From NCBI GenBank assembly GCA_017979445.1, contig CM030708.1:28305613-28369612 (forward strand): a DNA stretch of 64,000 bases, read 5' to 3'. The translations under genes and the position numbers were made by a program. Below are positions 24,420 through 37,795 of the stretch, in pieces. Below the pieces are notes generated by a model, which worked only from the letters and a program-made list of their open reading frames with translations, made no database searches and was not told the origin of the DNA. Numbering within the stretch: the first letter of the stretch is position 1; each line of letters begins with the position of its first letter. The DNA comes from Akebia trifoliata (Eukaryota > Streptophyta > Magnoliopsida > Ranunculales > Lardizabalaceae).

Positions 24420-25928
24420 CGCCCTCGATTCCCGGGGTGTGCAGATCCGCTTTTGATTTTCAAGATTTGGGAGTCGCTACCTAGTTATTACAGTCTAGGA
24501 ACTGAGCATTGACTTAAGATAGATAAAAACAACTAATCTACAAAAAGAAACTAAGTCCGAGGATCATGTTACGGGGTGGAAAGTGTTAGGTACTAACCCT
24601 GTCTGACAAAAGCCGATCTCTATTATTTCTCAAGAAGATTACATTGCTAGCAAAAATATAAAATAAATAAATAAAATAAATAATAAAAATAAATAAAAGG
24701 AAAATATACATATACGATCGCAATAAGTCATTCCCTTAGAACTGGTAAAGTGATTCTTCGTAAGATATTCTTCGCTTCGTTTCTGTCACTAGATCCGTTT
24801 CAGATATCCAAGATGAAGTGCCTCCTTCTTAGATTTGAATGTTTCCTAAATTTTTTTAATGGATTTCTGAATTTTTTGTGGAGAGTTTCTGGGTGTTTGT
24901 GAACAAAAACTAGGGTTTGAATGATATGTAAGGGGTTAAGGCTTTAAAATTAAGGTTTTAGGAAGGTTAGAGAGGTTTTTTGACTTACTTTTTCTAGGAT
25001 TTTTTTGACCTACGAAATTAAGTTGTGGAGGCTCTCTATTTATAGAGTTTTTTAGGCAAAGTTAGTGTTTGATTAGATTTCTTTTAGAATTTTGACTTTA
25101 GTCTTATGAGATTGACTTTGTCTTTTTAGATTAGGGTTTTAATTATGGTTTTGACTTGAGTCTTATGAGATTGACTTGGTTTCTTTAGATTATGGTTTTA
25201 ATTAGGATTTTGACTTAAGTTTTATGAGTTTGACTTGATTTCTTTAAATTAGGGTTTTGACTTAAGTCTTATGAGATTGACTTGATTTATATTTTAAAAT
25301 TAATTTTATTAAGGTTTTACTTTACATTAATTAATATTTTATTTATTAATTTCGAAATTAAAGATTTTTAAAATTAAAAAATTATCGTTTTTGCCCCCGA
25401 AGAGAACTTTTGCGTTTCAAGTTGATTTTCGATGTTCCGAGATGTTTTGGAATCAATTTTTCGTAAGGAATTCAATGGAATTATTGGTTTGTGTATTTAT
25501 GAAATTTTAGCGTGAAATGATTGTCAACCTTTATGGGGGGTATTTTCATAATTTTGTCGAATTTGGTGAAAATTGATGAAATAATTTATTTGATTTCACT
25601 TTGTTATTTTATGTGTTCGAATGAATTTTTCTAAGCGTAAGGATGTTTTGATGTTAGGGGTATTTTGATAATTTGATCATTTTTTAGTGATTTTTATCGT
25701 AAAGCTTCTTTTTGTCTTCAAAATGATGATTTTTATGTTTTTGGGATTATATTTTCCTAGCGTAGCGTGATTTCTACAGTTTTGTTAGTTTGAGATACCT
25801 AATCTGAATTTCTAAAACATATTTAGTAATAAATAAAATATTTGAATAATCATTCTTTATTAGGAATCGTTGCAATCGGGTTGACTAGTTGATTAATCAG
25901 GTGAATACAAAAAATGGGGTGTCTACAG
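24420..25928. mobile_element. possible solo-LTR debris
   Basis: The segment contains TTTGGGAGTCGCTACCTAGT and ends GGGGTGTCTACA, strings reminiscent of LTRs of some plant Gypsy elements; another GAGTGTCTACA end occurs at about 31215-31225. No primer site, polypurine tract or protein relic is visible, so this is tentative. Confidence 0.25.
25087..25290. repeat. 59-bp minisatellite, ~3.5 copies
   Basis: TTTGACTT repeat units begin at 25091, 25150, 25209 and 25256 (periods 59, 59 and 47). Each reads TTTTGACTTNAGTCTTATGA followed by GATTGACTTGRTTTCTTTAG. The last unit has lost about 12 bp. Confidence 0.8.
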
Positions 25929-27496
25929 CAGCGTAATGACAGGGTTCCACATCGGTGAAGTTTGGAACAATTAGAATCCTGATTGGGAGTTATCTATTCG
26001 TGATTCTCATGCTCTTATCAACTACACTATCACTGCTTGTATTTAATACTATTAGCAATGTTATATGGATTTAAAATTGGATTATTTACAAATTAATAAA
26101 AAGATCTATTTATATTTTCAACCTTATTTATATTATATTATAAAATGTTTCATGATTTTTTAAAGGATGATATTATATTTTGATAGTAAAATTGATAAAT
26201 TAATAACTGTTGAAAATGATTATTATTTTTCGATTATTCTTTACTTCAAGATTTATGTTATAACAAAGCCTACAGTTATTTAAATGTCTAGTATGATTAT
26301 ACGTTTTGCTATTATTCACACTAGAAAACTTACATATGTTTCAAATGATTTAGAATAATTTTCACCCTCATATTTAGGAGATTGTTAGTTTGAGATAGTT
26401 GCTTACTTGTTGGGTACCTCCATTGTTACTTGTCCTATCATTCACTGTTTCAGATGTCAGCTATTGATGAGTTAGTCATTGAAGAGCCAAATTTCGAAAA
26501 TATACTTAAGGTTATTTATATTGATGAGTTGCAGTCCCCTCAACTTTAGGATGATCTTAGGGTTTAATTGTTTGTATTATTTTGTAAAAATTGTGTATTT
26601 GAAGTATTGCAACTAGATCATAAGTTATAATTGATGTTTAGTTTTCGCACTCTGATATTTTGGGGATATTAGTTATATTTTTCACTGCAATATTATTATT
26701 TTATCATTTGTCGCTTATTTATGTTATTATCATCTTTGGGTAGTATTTTTAGTGCCTTGAATTCTTACATTGAATCATGGGGATTTGTGTTAGAATTTGG
26801 AGGCGCTACTCCATTTCACTGTAACTAGAGTGGGATATTTATCCTCGATAAAATTATAATAGTGTGGGACCTACAATTGTTTTTTATTACTTAAATGTGA
26901 AGTTTATTAGTATTTAGTATTTCAAATCATTTTTTATCTTATACAGACCTAATTCAATTAAGTTAGGATGGGATTTTATTGAAATGTTGAGGGTTTGATT
27001 TAATTCATTATTAAATTGATTCTGCGTTCCAATCAATCCATGTCAGATTGGTCTCATATAGTCACAAAATTCTCCAAATCTTTCAAAATTTTTGTAAAAT
27101 TCGTTGAATTGATTGTTTGTTGACTAAACCGATAAATTAACTACGAGCTCCTCAATTAATTGTGGAACATGGTAACATATTTACCCTTCACGTTCAAGAG
27201 GAAGATCAAATTTTAGAGAGGTTGAAAATGGTGAGTTTTGGTAAGGAGCTCAAAAATATAGTTTGTATAATCATCGAAATTTTTACAATTTCTTTTTTAC
27301 TCATCTAAATTAACTCCCACCCAATAATTACCAAACCTGAACTTTGTTACTATGGATCCCACAACAACCCTAATTTGATATCCAAGGTTCAAAGTGAAGT
27401 ATCTAACTTAATGATACTATTAGTATTAAGCTTTAGTCCACTCATACAATATTTCAAAAGAGTCGTTCTAAGCTTACTTCCTTGAACACCACGTTC

Positions 27497-28244
27497 TAGG
27501 GGTGTACATTAGATTGGGTAAATCCGAGAATCAAATCAATTCAAAGCCTGTTGGATTTGATTGGTTCGGATTGAGCATGATTTGGTTCGGGTACAGATTG
27601 TATATAAAAAACATTCGATTGATTTGGTTCGGTTCCGGATTAGGGGTATAATAAAACCGAATCAATCCGAGAACTGAACTAATCCGAAGTATATATGTTA
27701 CGAAGAAGTAACTCATCAAAGTCTTCAACTTTATCTCCTCTATTTTTTTGTAACAAAAACTCATAAAAAAATGTATACAGATCTCTCTCTCAACTCTCAA
27801 ATGAATCAATCCATTTATGGAAAAAAAATTCAAAGCGTTTGATTCCTTGTTTGTTAGATGAAATATATTATACGAACTTAGGCTTGGATTCGTTAATCTA
27901 CCATTTATGGAATAGTTTCCTCACTAATTTTTTTTTAGTCTTATTGAGCTTCCTCTAATTTTCAATTTATACAGACTTCAATCAAAATGTAATCATAAAA
28001 TCATTTTCATTTTAAAAATAGGCATTATTTTTTATCTGATCCAAAGGGTTGAAAGAAAAAATACTAGTTTTTCTATTTTGAAAGTATGAGAACTGAGAAC
28101 CGATCCGAACCAATCCGAATCAAGGTTGGTTTGGATTGGTTCAATTCTATAGGGTAATTGGATTAGTTCGGTTTCAAATTTGTAGAACCGATCATGTTTG
28201 GTTCGGTTTCAATTTTATCAAAATTCGAACCATGTGCACCTCTA
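27497..28244. mobile_element. hAT-like non-autonomous element, copy A
   Basis: Terminal inverted repeats are TAGGGGTGTACAT and, on the other strand from the right end, TAGAGGTGCACAT. The flanking octamers CCACGTTC (27489-27496) and CTACGTTC (28245-28252) match at 7 of 8, a hAT-type target duplication. Subterminal regions are full of GGTTCGGATTGG motifs and complements. It is the reverse-orientation relative of 47926-48649. No transposase ORF. Confidence 0.85.
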
Positions 28245-28252
28245 CTACGTTC

Positions 28253-30120
28253 AACATTGCGCTAATGTGACAATGTGTAAAAAATCATATATAGTTTTTC
28301 CTAGATATACAAGAAAAAAATATGGTTAATTTGCACATTGCCCCGTCTGCCCATTGTTGATTGTAGTGTCCAAGGAAGTCAATTCGATATTTTCCATTTC
28401 AAAATTTAAAATATAATTAACATGTAGAATAAATTAGGACTCGTGTAAGATTAAATTTTGATTATTTTAATTATATAATTTAGTTTTATATTATAACTTA
28501 TAATTTAATATTTTACAAAGGTATTTTTTTCAATATTTTATGCTTCTGAACAATGAGATCTTAGCAACTTCAATGACTCTTTTGAGGTGTTATTTTTTTT
28601 AGGTTGACCTTTCAGCTGAAGAGATATTTGCAACAAAGAAAAGAAAATTGGTAGATTTGGGAATGATGTCATTTGTTGATACTTAGTCAAATATTAAATT
28701 CCTAAAAGAGATATTGTAAATGTGTAAAAATGGAGATAATAATATTGTTAAATTTGGATTGTTGTCTTTATCGGTTGCTTAATCAAATATTTATTGAAAT
28801 GATAATTAACTCTAAATCAACCAAAACTCTACTAGACTAAAAATCACGAGGTCAAATAAAAAATTCCTAAATCAATAACAGTTGAGACCTATATTTCACA
28901 TTCTCCGTAAAACCCCAAATCAACCAAAATACCATAAATAAAATAAATAAATAAATAAATAAAATAAAACTAAATCCAAGATTAAATTCTCACTTGAGTT
29001 ACGTGGCGAAGATTTACAAAGAGGAAAAAAGCGAAGATGACGATTAAGAGGAGAAAAATATATACAAATATTAAAGAAAATACATAAATATCGTAGAAAA
29101 TTTTAGATTAAATAGTCATCTGATTATGGTTCAGATATAATTTTACGATATTCATTCAATTTCAACAATAAATCATTAAAAAAATGCCCACTTTTCGTTT
29201 AAGAGCAACATAAATGAGTGCTCAACAGGAACCAACATAAGAGAGAAGAACAATTTTATGAGTTTATAATGTGAGCCAATAGTAACGTTCTAAGTAATTA
29301 TTGTCGCTATATGGATGTCTCTATTTGTATGCCTCACTTTTAGAACGTCACTATTGGCTTAAGAGTCATCGAATTTCTCTCACTCTCCATTAATTTGACG
29401 ATTTTGGCCCATCGAAAAAAAAAATCGACAATGAAAATTTTGATGCCTTGGTCCGTTGAATTTTATGAAATTCGACGGCCTTAGGCCATCAAATATGGGT
29501 ATTTTTTATGTTGTGAATATTTCGTTATTTCAATACCTTGTTACTTATTGAGATGACCATGTATTTGACCGTCACTATAAGAAATTATAGCAATCAAACT
29601 AATTTAGATGCCACTAAAAATTCATTTACTTGTAATGTATTCTTTCTACTCTTTTTTTTTTTTTTTTTTTTTAATACAATTTTTCACATGCAACCAAACA
29701 ATAAATTTTGTATCGCACAATCATTTTTCCATGGATTTCAAAATACATGAAAAATGAATTTTCATACAATCAAACACACCCTAAATGGAGAAAGAAGTAA
29801 AGTTACAAGTTAGTAACATAACTTAATAACTACCCTAACTACATGATATAATCTTTATTAACGTAAACATGTACATACACAATAATAAAATAGATCATAA
29901 ACTAATACTATAATATAATTAAATACATACAAGTTATATATATATAGAATTGAAAATTATGTCGCATATGGATCGATACGGATTGAAATGGGCCATGTTG
30001 ATCACATAAACAATCAGATCCTACAAGTCCATTTTAGTTGGTACTATTACGAACCGGATGTAATGGGTTGAATTTTTGTGTAGACCCAATACATTGTCAA
30101 CCTTTGCCTTAGATTGTCTC
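28253..30120. other. gene-free region
   Basis: No gene. It holds an AAAT microsatellite near 28934-28965, a T-run at 29651-29672 and a hairpin at 29272-29360. The ORF at 29538-29750 is largely a poly-T translation. Confidence 0.5.
29272..29360. repeat. short hairpin
   Basis: TGAGCCAATAGTAACGTTCT pairs with AGAACGTCACTATTGGCTTA around a 48-nt loop. MITE-like, non-coding. Confidence 0.55.
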
Positions 30121-30124
30121 GATG

Positions 30125-30725
30125 TTTAACATCGATCTCCCACGTGTCAAAAGATTAGCTATTTGAGCAAATGGAATTAGATTGTCACTGTAGGTCGACA
30201 TATATCCAATTGTGAAATACTTTCCTTACTAACATAGTAAGATCTTAAGCCTTAATAGAGTTATTTTGCTCAAACATATCACCACATGAGCAATCCAACA
30301 CCACAGCCCTCTAAATTTCATTAGAAAACTCAGATAAAAAAAAATAAAAAAAAATTCAAAAAACAACTTCCTTGGAGTTTTATCCAAGGTTTTGAAAATG
30401 GATAGTTACAAAACTTCCACCAACTCCCAAACTTGAAATTAAATTTCAACGGTGAAAAATATATTTTATTTTTATTTTTCTTTTTCAACGTTCATAGAAT
30501 TTTGTTCTCTACAATTTTGAAGCAGCAAATCATATTTTTGGATTCCACAGGGCGCTCAAGGGTGAAATCCTTACTAACTTAATAAGGTTAGTCGGAATCT
30601 ATGTAATTTATTTCAATACAAGAATAAGAGAAGTTAAAATAAATTTGTCTTGATCTTTATGAAAACGAGTAAGTAAGGGGATCAAATTGAAAAGTATTAA
30701 AGACTAATTGAATATGGTATTTTAG
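30125..30725. repeat. dispersed repeat, copy 1
   Basis: It begins TTTAACATCGATCTCCCACG, continues through TTAGATTGTCACTGTAGGTC and CACATGAGCAATCCAACACC, and ends near AAAACGAGTAAGTAAGGGGA. It matches 31226-32050 over about 550 bp with scattered changes. Confidence 0.75.
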
Positions 30726-31225
30726 ATAAGTTGATTAGAGATGAGGGGTGTGGATTTGTAGGGAATGATGAGGGTAGAGTAAAGAAGGGTATGGGTTGAG
30801 ATGTGGGTAGATGATTTTTTATAGAAAGGTGATGAGTAAGTAATTGAATGAGGAAGGTGAGTTGAGGTGGTGACATGTGTCCCACCTTGATGATATTGGG
30901 CGATTAGTTGTGATTTTAGAGTTTGGATAGATTGATTGGGTAGTTGGTTGAATAAATATGGTGTTGGGTTTTAAATCTAATGGGCTTAGGTGGTAGGTTG
31001 GGCTTGGGTATAGTAATATGTTGAGTTGAATTAGGTTATGGTTAGGTTGAGAAGTGTAGAGGAATGGAGATGAATCTTTGGTCCATGGGCCACGTGGGAA
31101 GGGCTTTTGACCAGTTATTGAAAGAAAGAGAGTTTTTTAAGGTCTGGGCTTTGGACCCCATTCTAATTTTTATAAATTTTGGGGTATTTTGCATCAAGGG
31201 CACAATCAAATTTGAGTGTCTACAT
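30726..31225. other. sequence between the two repeat copies
   Basis: G/T-rich on the + strand, ends in GAGTGTCTACA, and contains no supported gene. ORFs at 30697-30885 (minus) and 31064-31291 (+) lack family features. Confidence 0.35.
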
Positions 31226-32050
31226 TTAACATCGATCTCTCATGTGTCAAAAGATCAGCTTGTGAAAACTAAATTTATTCAATATTCTTAGTTGAATATT
31301 ACATGAACCCTGATAGGATATTTATTGGGATTACATCAACTAAGATAAGAAAACTAGACTAACATAAATATTCTAATTTACCTAATTGAACCTAATTGAT
31401 GCAAATCTAAATCTTCAAGATATGTGATGAGATACACCATAGCATTGATATTGTGTATCTCATGCACATTATTATAATACATACACCTTATCTCTATTAC
31501 TCGAGAAATGGGTTTAGATTGTCACTGCAGGTGGACATATATCTAATTGCGAAACACTTTCCTTACTAACATAATAAGATCTTTAGTCTTGGTAGAGTTG
31601 TTTTGCTCAAACATATCATCACATGAGCAATCCAACACCACAACCCTCTAAATTTCATCAGAAAACTTAGATAAAAAAATAAAAATAAATTAAAAAAACA
31701 ACTTCCTTGGAGTTTTATCCATGGTTTTGAAAATTGACGTCTACAAAACTTCCACTAACTCACAAACTTAAAATTAAATTTCAATGATGAAAAATATCTT
31801 TCTTTGTTTTTGTTTTCAACGTTCATAGAATTTTGTTCTCTACAATCTTGAAGCAGCATATCATATTTTTGGATTCCATAGGGTGCTCCAAGGACCCTTA
31901 GTAAGGCTAGTCAGAATCTATATAATTTATCACGATAAGGGGAATAAGAGAAGTTAAAATAAAATTGTCTCAATCTTTATGAAAACGAGTAAGTAACGGG
32001 ATTAAATTGAAAAGTGTTAAAAGACTAGTTGAAAAGGGTATTTTAGATAT
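31226..32050. repeat. dispersed repeat, copy 2, with ~240-bp insertion
   Basis: Same start (TTTAACATCGATCTCTCATG) and body as copy 1, but about 240 bp of unrelated sequence (31263-31500) separates the start from TTAGATTGTCACTGCAGGTG. The orientation is direct. Confidence 0.75.
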
Positions 32051-34975
32051 TCACACGTGTTTTCAAATAGATAACATACCCCTTGACTTCATTTTGCCCT
32101 AAAATATTAATAAAAAATGACCTAAACATCCTCGTCTTTTATCTTTAACTAGAATCCTTGATTTTTCTCCTAAAATTTAGTCATACTTTTGGGAAGTAGA
32201 ATATGATGTATCTTTTAGTAAAACGATAAAAGATTTTCTAAAAGAGACTGAAGATTATGGATTGAAAATAAGTATGAATAGTTTAAAACTATACAACTTG
32301 AAAATTTGAAATGAACTTCAACAAATATCTCTTTGGAGTAGTGACATACCACCATGTTTCGCAATTGGTCTTTGTGACAATCTACTCTATGATGATTTTC
32401 ACTTTGGCTTTTTTGTTTCTGAGTCCCTATGCCACAAACACCCGAAGTTCCCATTTAGTGATCGATATCACTCTTATGCTCTTCTTTTAGGGTCCATGTG
32501 TAGTCTTGTCCCCACCAACTCGCTCCTCTTGAGGTTTAAGCTCAATACATGATGTTGGTTCTGGTACCAAATAATTCAAACCCAATCAAATGCATAAAAA
32601 ATATCAAAATTTTAATAGTACAAATGATTAAGTCTATATCTTTTGGGGGTCGTAACAAGATTAAAGGTTGATGACGAGGGTGGTACTTTGATAAATTTAT
32701 ATTAGTCTTCTACTGTAGACTGAGGTCAAGGGATGTATATCATTGATATGTGAATTTAAGGGTATCTTTAATATTTAGCAAAACTTGGAGGAGTGTATTT
32801 AAATCATAAAAATCAAAAATAAAAAAGAAAAGAAAAAGAAAAAGGGAGTGGAATTGTGGAACGTTCAGCAACGTGGAGTCTTTTTTGAGTACGTTACCGG
32901 CCCTCGCCTAAAAAGGAACCCACGTTTTCACCTCGGCTTCGGATGCGGGCCCCACTGCTCCGTTTCCCAAAACATATGGCCCAAATCTAGCACTCTTCTT
33001 ATCTCTCCTCCTTTATTATCCAAATCTCCATCCCTGTTCACTTTATTATGAGTCTTTAAATTTTCAATAAGACTAAAATACCCTTTTATTTTGCACAATT
33101 TTGGGAGAAAATCAAAGTAAAAAATGAATTGTGACATCTTTAATAAATAAATTTATTTATTTAGGATTGTGAATTAAAGAATGTATCCACTATCTTAATT
33201 GGTAAAATCTACAAGTGATGATGTCTAGACCAAAGTAAAAAATCAATTTAATCTGGATAAATAAAAAAATTCAAATATATCAAAGTAAAAAATAATTTAT
33301 TTAGTCTTTAAAAAATAAAAATGAATTGTGACATCTTCAATAAATAAATAAGTTTATTTAGGATTGTGAATTGGTAAAATCTACAAGTGATGATGTCTAG
33401 ACCATAGTAAAAATAAACTTATCAATAAAAATAAATAAATTATTAAAGCATCGATTGAAATTCCATAATTATTTCTATGCAATATCATATGTTTCTGAAG
33501 ATCTTTAAGTGCTTATTCTACGAAGAGGGATTATGATGACAAATGCCCAATTTTTCGTTTTCTTGCTATGATAAAATTAATGTCTTCGTATATTCGTCCA
33601 ACACAAGGATGGCTATAATGTCCAAATTTCTTTGTAACGTTATGAAATCTACTTAGCTCTTTTTCACCTAATTCCATTCAAGTAAATGAAAATTCTTCAT
33701 TCTTTATGGATGGACATAATTTAGTGACTAAGGAAAGGTGCACAATCACCCTAGGGATACATATCTATATTATAAAGAATGGATTGATGGCAATCTCGAA
33801 AGTTAATCTCAGAATCTCTAAGTGCTCTGGGAAGCAAGAATTGAAGTAAGAGCTGAGAAGGAAGACCAACAAGTAACCAGACTTATACTAGGGACTCTAG
33901 AGCGTTAATTGGAAGACGACGAAATATAATTCCTTGGGGGCTACCTGTGAGGGCGTACCCTCATTTACTTGGTGCGTGTGATGTGCGAGCGTTATACTTG
34001 TCCCGAGGCTAGTCCTTGGACAAGACCATGGTCTGTGGACTGGGCAAAGCCCAAATAAGAGTTCAGTCTGCTATCTATAGCGATACTCAATTATTTAAAA
34101 AAAAAAAAGTTATTAAAGATTACTAAATAGAAAGAGTTTAATGAAAAAGGAAAATTCTACACTATAAATAGAAGAAAAATTGTTTGTTCGAAGTTAATTG
34201 ATTCTACACTATAAAGTTAATTGATGTTAATCCTATTTAGGCATCAGAGTTTCTTTGACATGTACCACAATGATGCTTAGACAGTTTCTTGCAAAATTTG
34301 ATCTAATGATGCTGTGGATCTCGAGGTGTTGATGGGAAAAAATATACTACACTTTCCTGTTTTAATTTTATAAGTTTATGTCGTAAAATTTGTATCGACG
34401 ACTAATATACCTCTCAAAATTAGAGGAATTAAAAGAGAAAAACAATGAAAGTATGATTTGATGGATAGTGTCACATTGTAACTTTGAAAATAACAACACG
34501 GATAATTTCTTAAAAAATATGATCTCAATTTATTTACAAACGATTAAATTGAAAATCCTTCACTTCTCTCTGTTTTAGCCTTATTTATGGGCTAAAATAC
34601 CAATGTATTTTACTAAGCTATAATTAGAGAAACTAAAATTATTGAGCCCAAAATATCTGATTTGATAGGTCACAATCTACTATGCTACAAAGGGATGTAT
34701 CAAACAAATTGAGACATAGACAATGCAGTGTACCTCATAAATGAAAACCCATCTGGGTCCCTTCAATTTCACTCTATTAATGACCATAACCACTTTATTT
34801 TTGTTGTGCCATTCAATTCTATCTATAGTCATATTTTTTGTTGGATCGTAGTCTCTCGCAAGATTGTAAGTTATGGAATATAAATTTCTGGTCCACAAAC
34901 CCTTGATGTATTAAAATCAATCCAAAATCTTGATTTTAATTAATTAGCAAAGGTTATATTGGACCCATGGTTTTA
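32051..34975. other. gene-free region with local direct repeats
   Basis: A 90-120 bp direct repeat (GAATTGTGACATCTTYAATA at about 33125 and 33322, both leading to CTACAAGTGATGATGTCTAG) is visible. ORFs at 32215-32454, 32848-33051 and 34680-34898 are short, with no recognised domain. Confidence 0.5.
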
Positions 34976-35194
34976 AAACTCAATCTAACGTCTCGTCTCA
35001 TCCATGAAGAGAGCGAGTCGTCTCGAATGAATTTTTCAATACGTTTGAATCATCTTGCTCAAAAATGATGAAAATGAATTATGATTTTAAATCATGTCCG
35101 ATACGTTTGACTTATCTATCCGTCTCGTTGTTGGACGATATCGAGATGTATTAGACGAATTGTCTCAGTCTCGGACAAGATTTAAGATCATGAT
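34976..35194. repeat. MITE, GGTTTTAAAAC family, copy 1
   Basis: It starts CATGGTTTTAAAACTCAATC and ends GACAAGATTTAAGATCATGA, imperfect inverted ends, with TCGTCTC/GAGACGA-type motifs inside. Related to 48832-49102 and 50612-50845. Confidence 0.55.
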
Positions 35195-35901
35195 TGGGCC
35201 TTATAATCTACAACCCCTCCAGAGCATGTTAGGTTATTTGGCTTCGATACTAGTTATACTTATATTTTTTGTATTAAATTTATTTAATGGTATCAATATC
35301 AATGCTTTTTCCAAAAAATTGGGATCAGTTCAATTAATCTTCGTCTTCCATATACATTAGTTTATAACCTCGACTTCTGTTAGTTTAAGTGTGTTCATAT
35401 CTACTCTCGCAATTTTAATCTATATTCTTTTCTAGTGTCTCTAGCTTTCTTAGAGCCTTCAATCTACACATTCATTAAATATGATAAAAGGAGTGAATCC
35501 AAGGTCAAAAAAACACAAATGATGATGCATACATGTACACTTTTCTCCATTGTTTTAAAACCCGATTTGACCTCCCTCAATATACATAGAGTCAAGTCAA
35601 TTGGGGTGTGTCAAATAAATAATTATATATATATAATTTGTTAAATATTTCAAAATAGTCTTTTTATATTTTAAAATTAATAGTTACATAATTCTATAAA
35701 ACATTATATAAAAGAGCATAACTCGATGAATTTCTAGTCCGACCGGATGCATTTTCAAGTCTACTTTATTGAGTTTTAGAGTTGACTTGGTGAGTTATTT
35801 TAAATGAGTAAACTCACAATTCAAGGTCTTTTTGATAACGGGGGTGTTTGGACTTACGTCCAACTAGGGGGACCAAATGAGACAGGGTTAGAGACAAGGC
35901 A

Positions 35902-36165
35902 TATGGGTCCAAGAGCGGAGCTAGTAAGAAGCTGGTGGGGGCAATTGCCCCAACAGAATTATGAGACACTCCTATATTTTCAACTAATTACATGTCCCAT
36001 TTGTCCCCACTCCCTCACCTCTCTCCCCATTTACCCCCACACCCTCATCTTCCTCCAATTTTTGCCCCTACACCCTCACCTCCCTCCATTCAAGTTCTTC
36101 AACCATACAACCAATCATAATTTGCCCCCACCACAAGAAAATCTTGGCTCCGCCCTGTATGGGTC
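35902..36165. mobile_element. 248-bp hAT MITE with perfect 8-bp TSD
   Basis: The element 35910-36157 has ends CAAGAGCGGAGCTAG and TTGGCTCCGCCCTG, the CAGGGGCGGAGCCA-type terminus of many plant hAT MITEs. It is flanked by the identical octamer TATGGGTC at 35902-35909 and 36158-36165. The interior is C-rich on the + strand. The ORF at 35804-36217 merely runs through it. Confidence 0.9.
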
Positions 36166-36249
36166 CCTTCCCCAGGCACATGCAATGCCCGCACATCGCA
36201 CGCACGCAAGTAAGTGAGTGAGCACCCTCCCAGGTGGTCTGAAGGAAAT

Positions 36250-36332
36250 ATTGCTCATACTAGGTATCGAACACACAACCTACGAACTCTCATCGCTTAT
36301 TGGATCCAAAATTGCCATTGAGCCACCTCTTC
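36250..36332 (-). repeat. tRNA-derived SINE-like head
   Basis: On the minus strand, a pol III A-box-like TGGCTCAATGGC (36325-36314) is followed 40 bp later by a B-box-like GTGTTCGATACC (36274-36263). The spacing fits a tRNA-derived SINE promoter. The body and tail are not delimited. Confidence 0.5.
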
Positions 36333-36340
36333 GGGGTTGG

Positions 36341-37770
36341 TGAGTTTCAAGGTAACATGATGAATTACAAAACAAGTTTTTTTCCCACGATGTTGAAGCT
36401 AGCTCATCGTACGAGAAAAAAACTATACTATAGAGGCTAACATGCCATTGGAGTTGCTAATCAGTTCTTAAAAGGAAAAAAAAAACAATTTAATGTGTCT
36501 CCCCTTGAAAACATCGTGTTGCACACTTAATTAGGTATACTAATTTCATGAGGTTATCAAGTCCATCACGAGTTTTATGTTCTATTGGAGCAATAACTTT
36601 AAAGAATTTAGAAGAATTTTTATAAGGATTTTTTTTTCATCTAAATGAGTACATGGTACTTGAGGTCATTTTAATATGGTTGTTGCTTTTGCTTTTTGTT
36701 ACTCTCTCTTGTGATGGATCTTGGGTGAGTGGCCACCCTCCATTTTCTTTTTTAATAAACTTCTTGCCTATTAGAAAAAAAAAAAAGTATACTAAATATT
36801 CCATGACCTATAAAATAAAGTCATATCCATATAAACTTAGACATGAGCACCATAAAAGGATCAAATCTATAGTTAGAAATCAATCACAAAAAATTATCTA
36901 ATATAATGACTCAAAGTCACCAATTAAATTGAATGTTTATCTTAGAAGTCCATCAAAAATCAAGGGCTAGAGGTAGTAGGATTGTTAATGGTTGAGCCAG
37001 TCCATAAACACCTCGATACCAATCATGCCTAAAAAGACGCTCATTTTTTCAAGGTCCCCCCCCCCTCTTCTTGACTTGACAGTTACAGAACCATAAATCT
37101 TCTTGTGTATCCCGAGACAAATGATCTATGATTTTGTGATGGGGGCGTATAAAAAAAGAGAATTAGATCATCACGACTCACTTCAAAATCCTAGTTGAAA
37201 CCTGACTCTTCTAATTGTTAGGTCAAGCTAGATCAAACCAAATAAATAATCGCTTAGTCTAAGCCCCTTCGACCTGGCCTATTATGAGTCAGGTTGAGCT
37301 GACCTATGAATTTTCTTATATATAATATATGAAAATTTATTTATAATATGAGTTATCGGTGATGAGCCTACGGTTGACCCTAACTTGATATGGACTAAAA
37401 TTACCAAATAGGTCTAGTAATACCATCCAAACCCGTTCGATGATGCGTTTGTCGACGGGCTGGATTTTTTAGTCCATTACAAATAGAGGTCCAAAAAGAA
37501 TTACATGAAACATTAGACGTGAAGCTTTGGGTCTTTAAACATAATAACAAATTTGTGATATTGATATATTGATGACGTGTCAATATATGTCTTCCATTAA
37601 ATTCTCATTCATTTTCCCAAAAAGTAAGTGGCATAAGGTAATTTTGACAAAAACAATGTCTAAATTATATAAACATTTGTTTTTTTAATTGATAATTAAG
37701 GTAAGGTTAATAATGAATTAGTTGTAGATTAATAATAATCCCTCGAACAGCGGAATTTGGGCAGCAGCCT
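36341..37770. other. gene-free region upstream of the XRI1-like gene
   Basis: Contains a hairpin-family fragment at about 37040-37190 (CTTGTGTATCCCGAGACAAA centre, GTGATGGGGGCGTAT arm) related to 3764-3953. The ORF at 36653-36901 has no recognised domain. Confidence 0.45.
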
Positions 37771-37771
37771 C

Positions 37772-37795
37772 TCTCTCTCTTCATGAAGAGAGAGA
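37772..37795. promoter_or_regulatory. 24-bp perfect palindrome in the XRI1-like leader
   Basis: TCTCTCTCTTCA followed directly by its exact complement lies about 195 bp before the start codon, in a CT/GA-rich leader. It could be a regulatory palindrome or a chance product of CT-repeat sequence. Confidence 0.4.

Larger units (their letters stand above)
22021..27480. other. gene-free AT-rich region
   Basis: No gene is supported. 23400-23570 repeats CAGTCGACCC/TTGACCCATC-type strings, reminiscent of plant LTR sequence but not assignable. 24420-25928 may be LTR debris (listed). 25929-27480 is AT-rich with nothing recognised. Confidence 0.45.

Noticed and set aside
35804..36217. 137-codon ORF
   Set aside because: It runs through a hAT MITE and its target duplications, with no protein family; open by chance in C-rich sequence.
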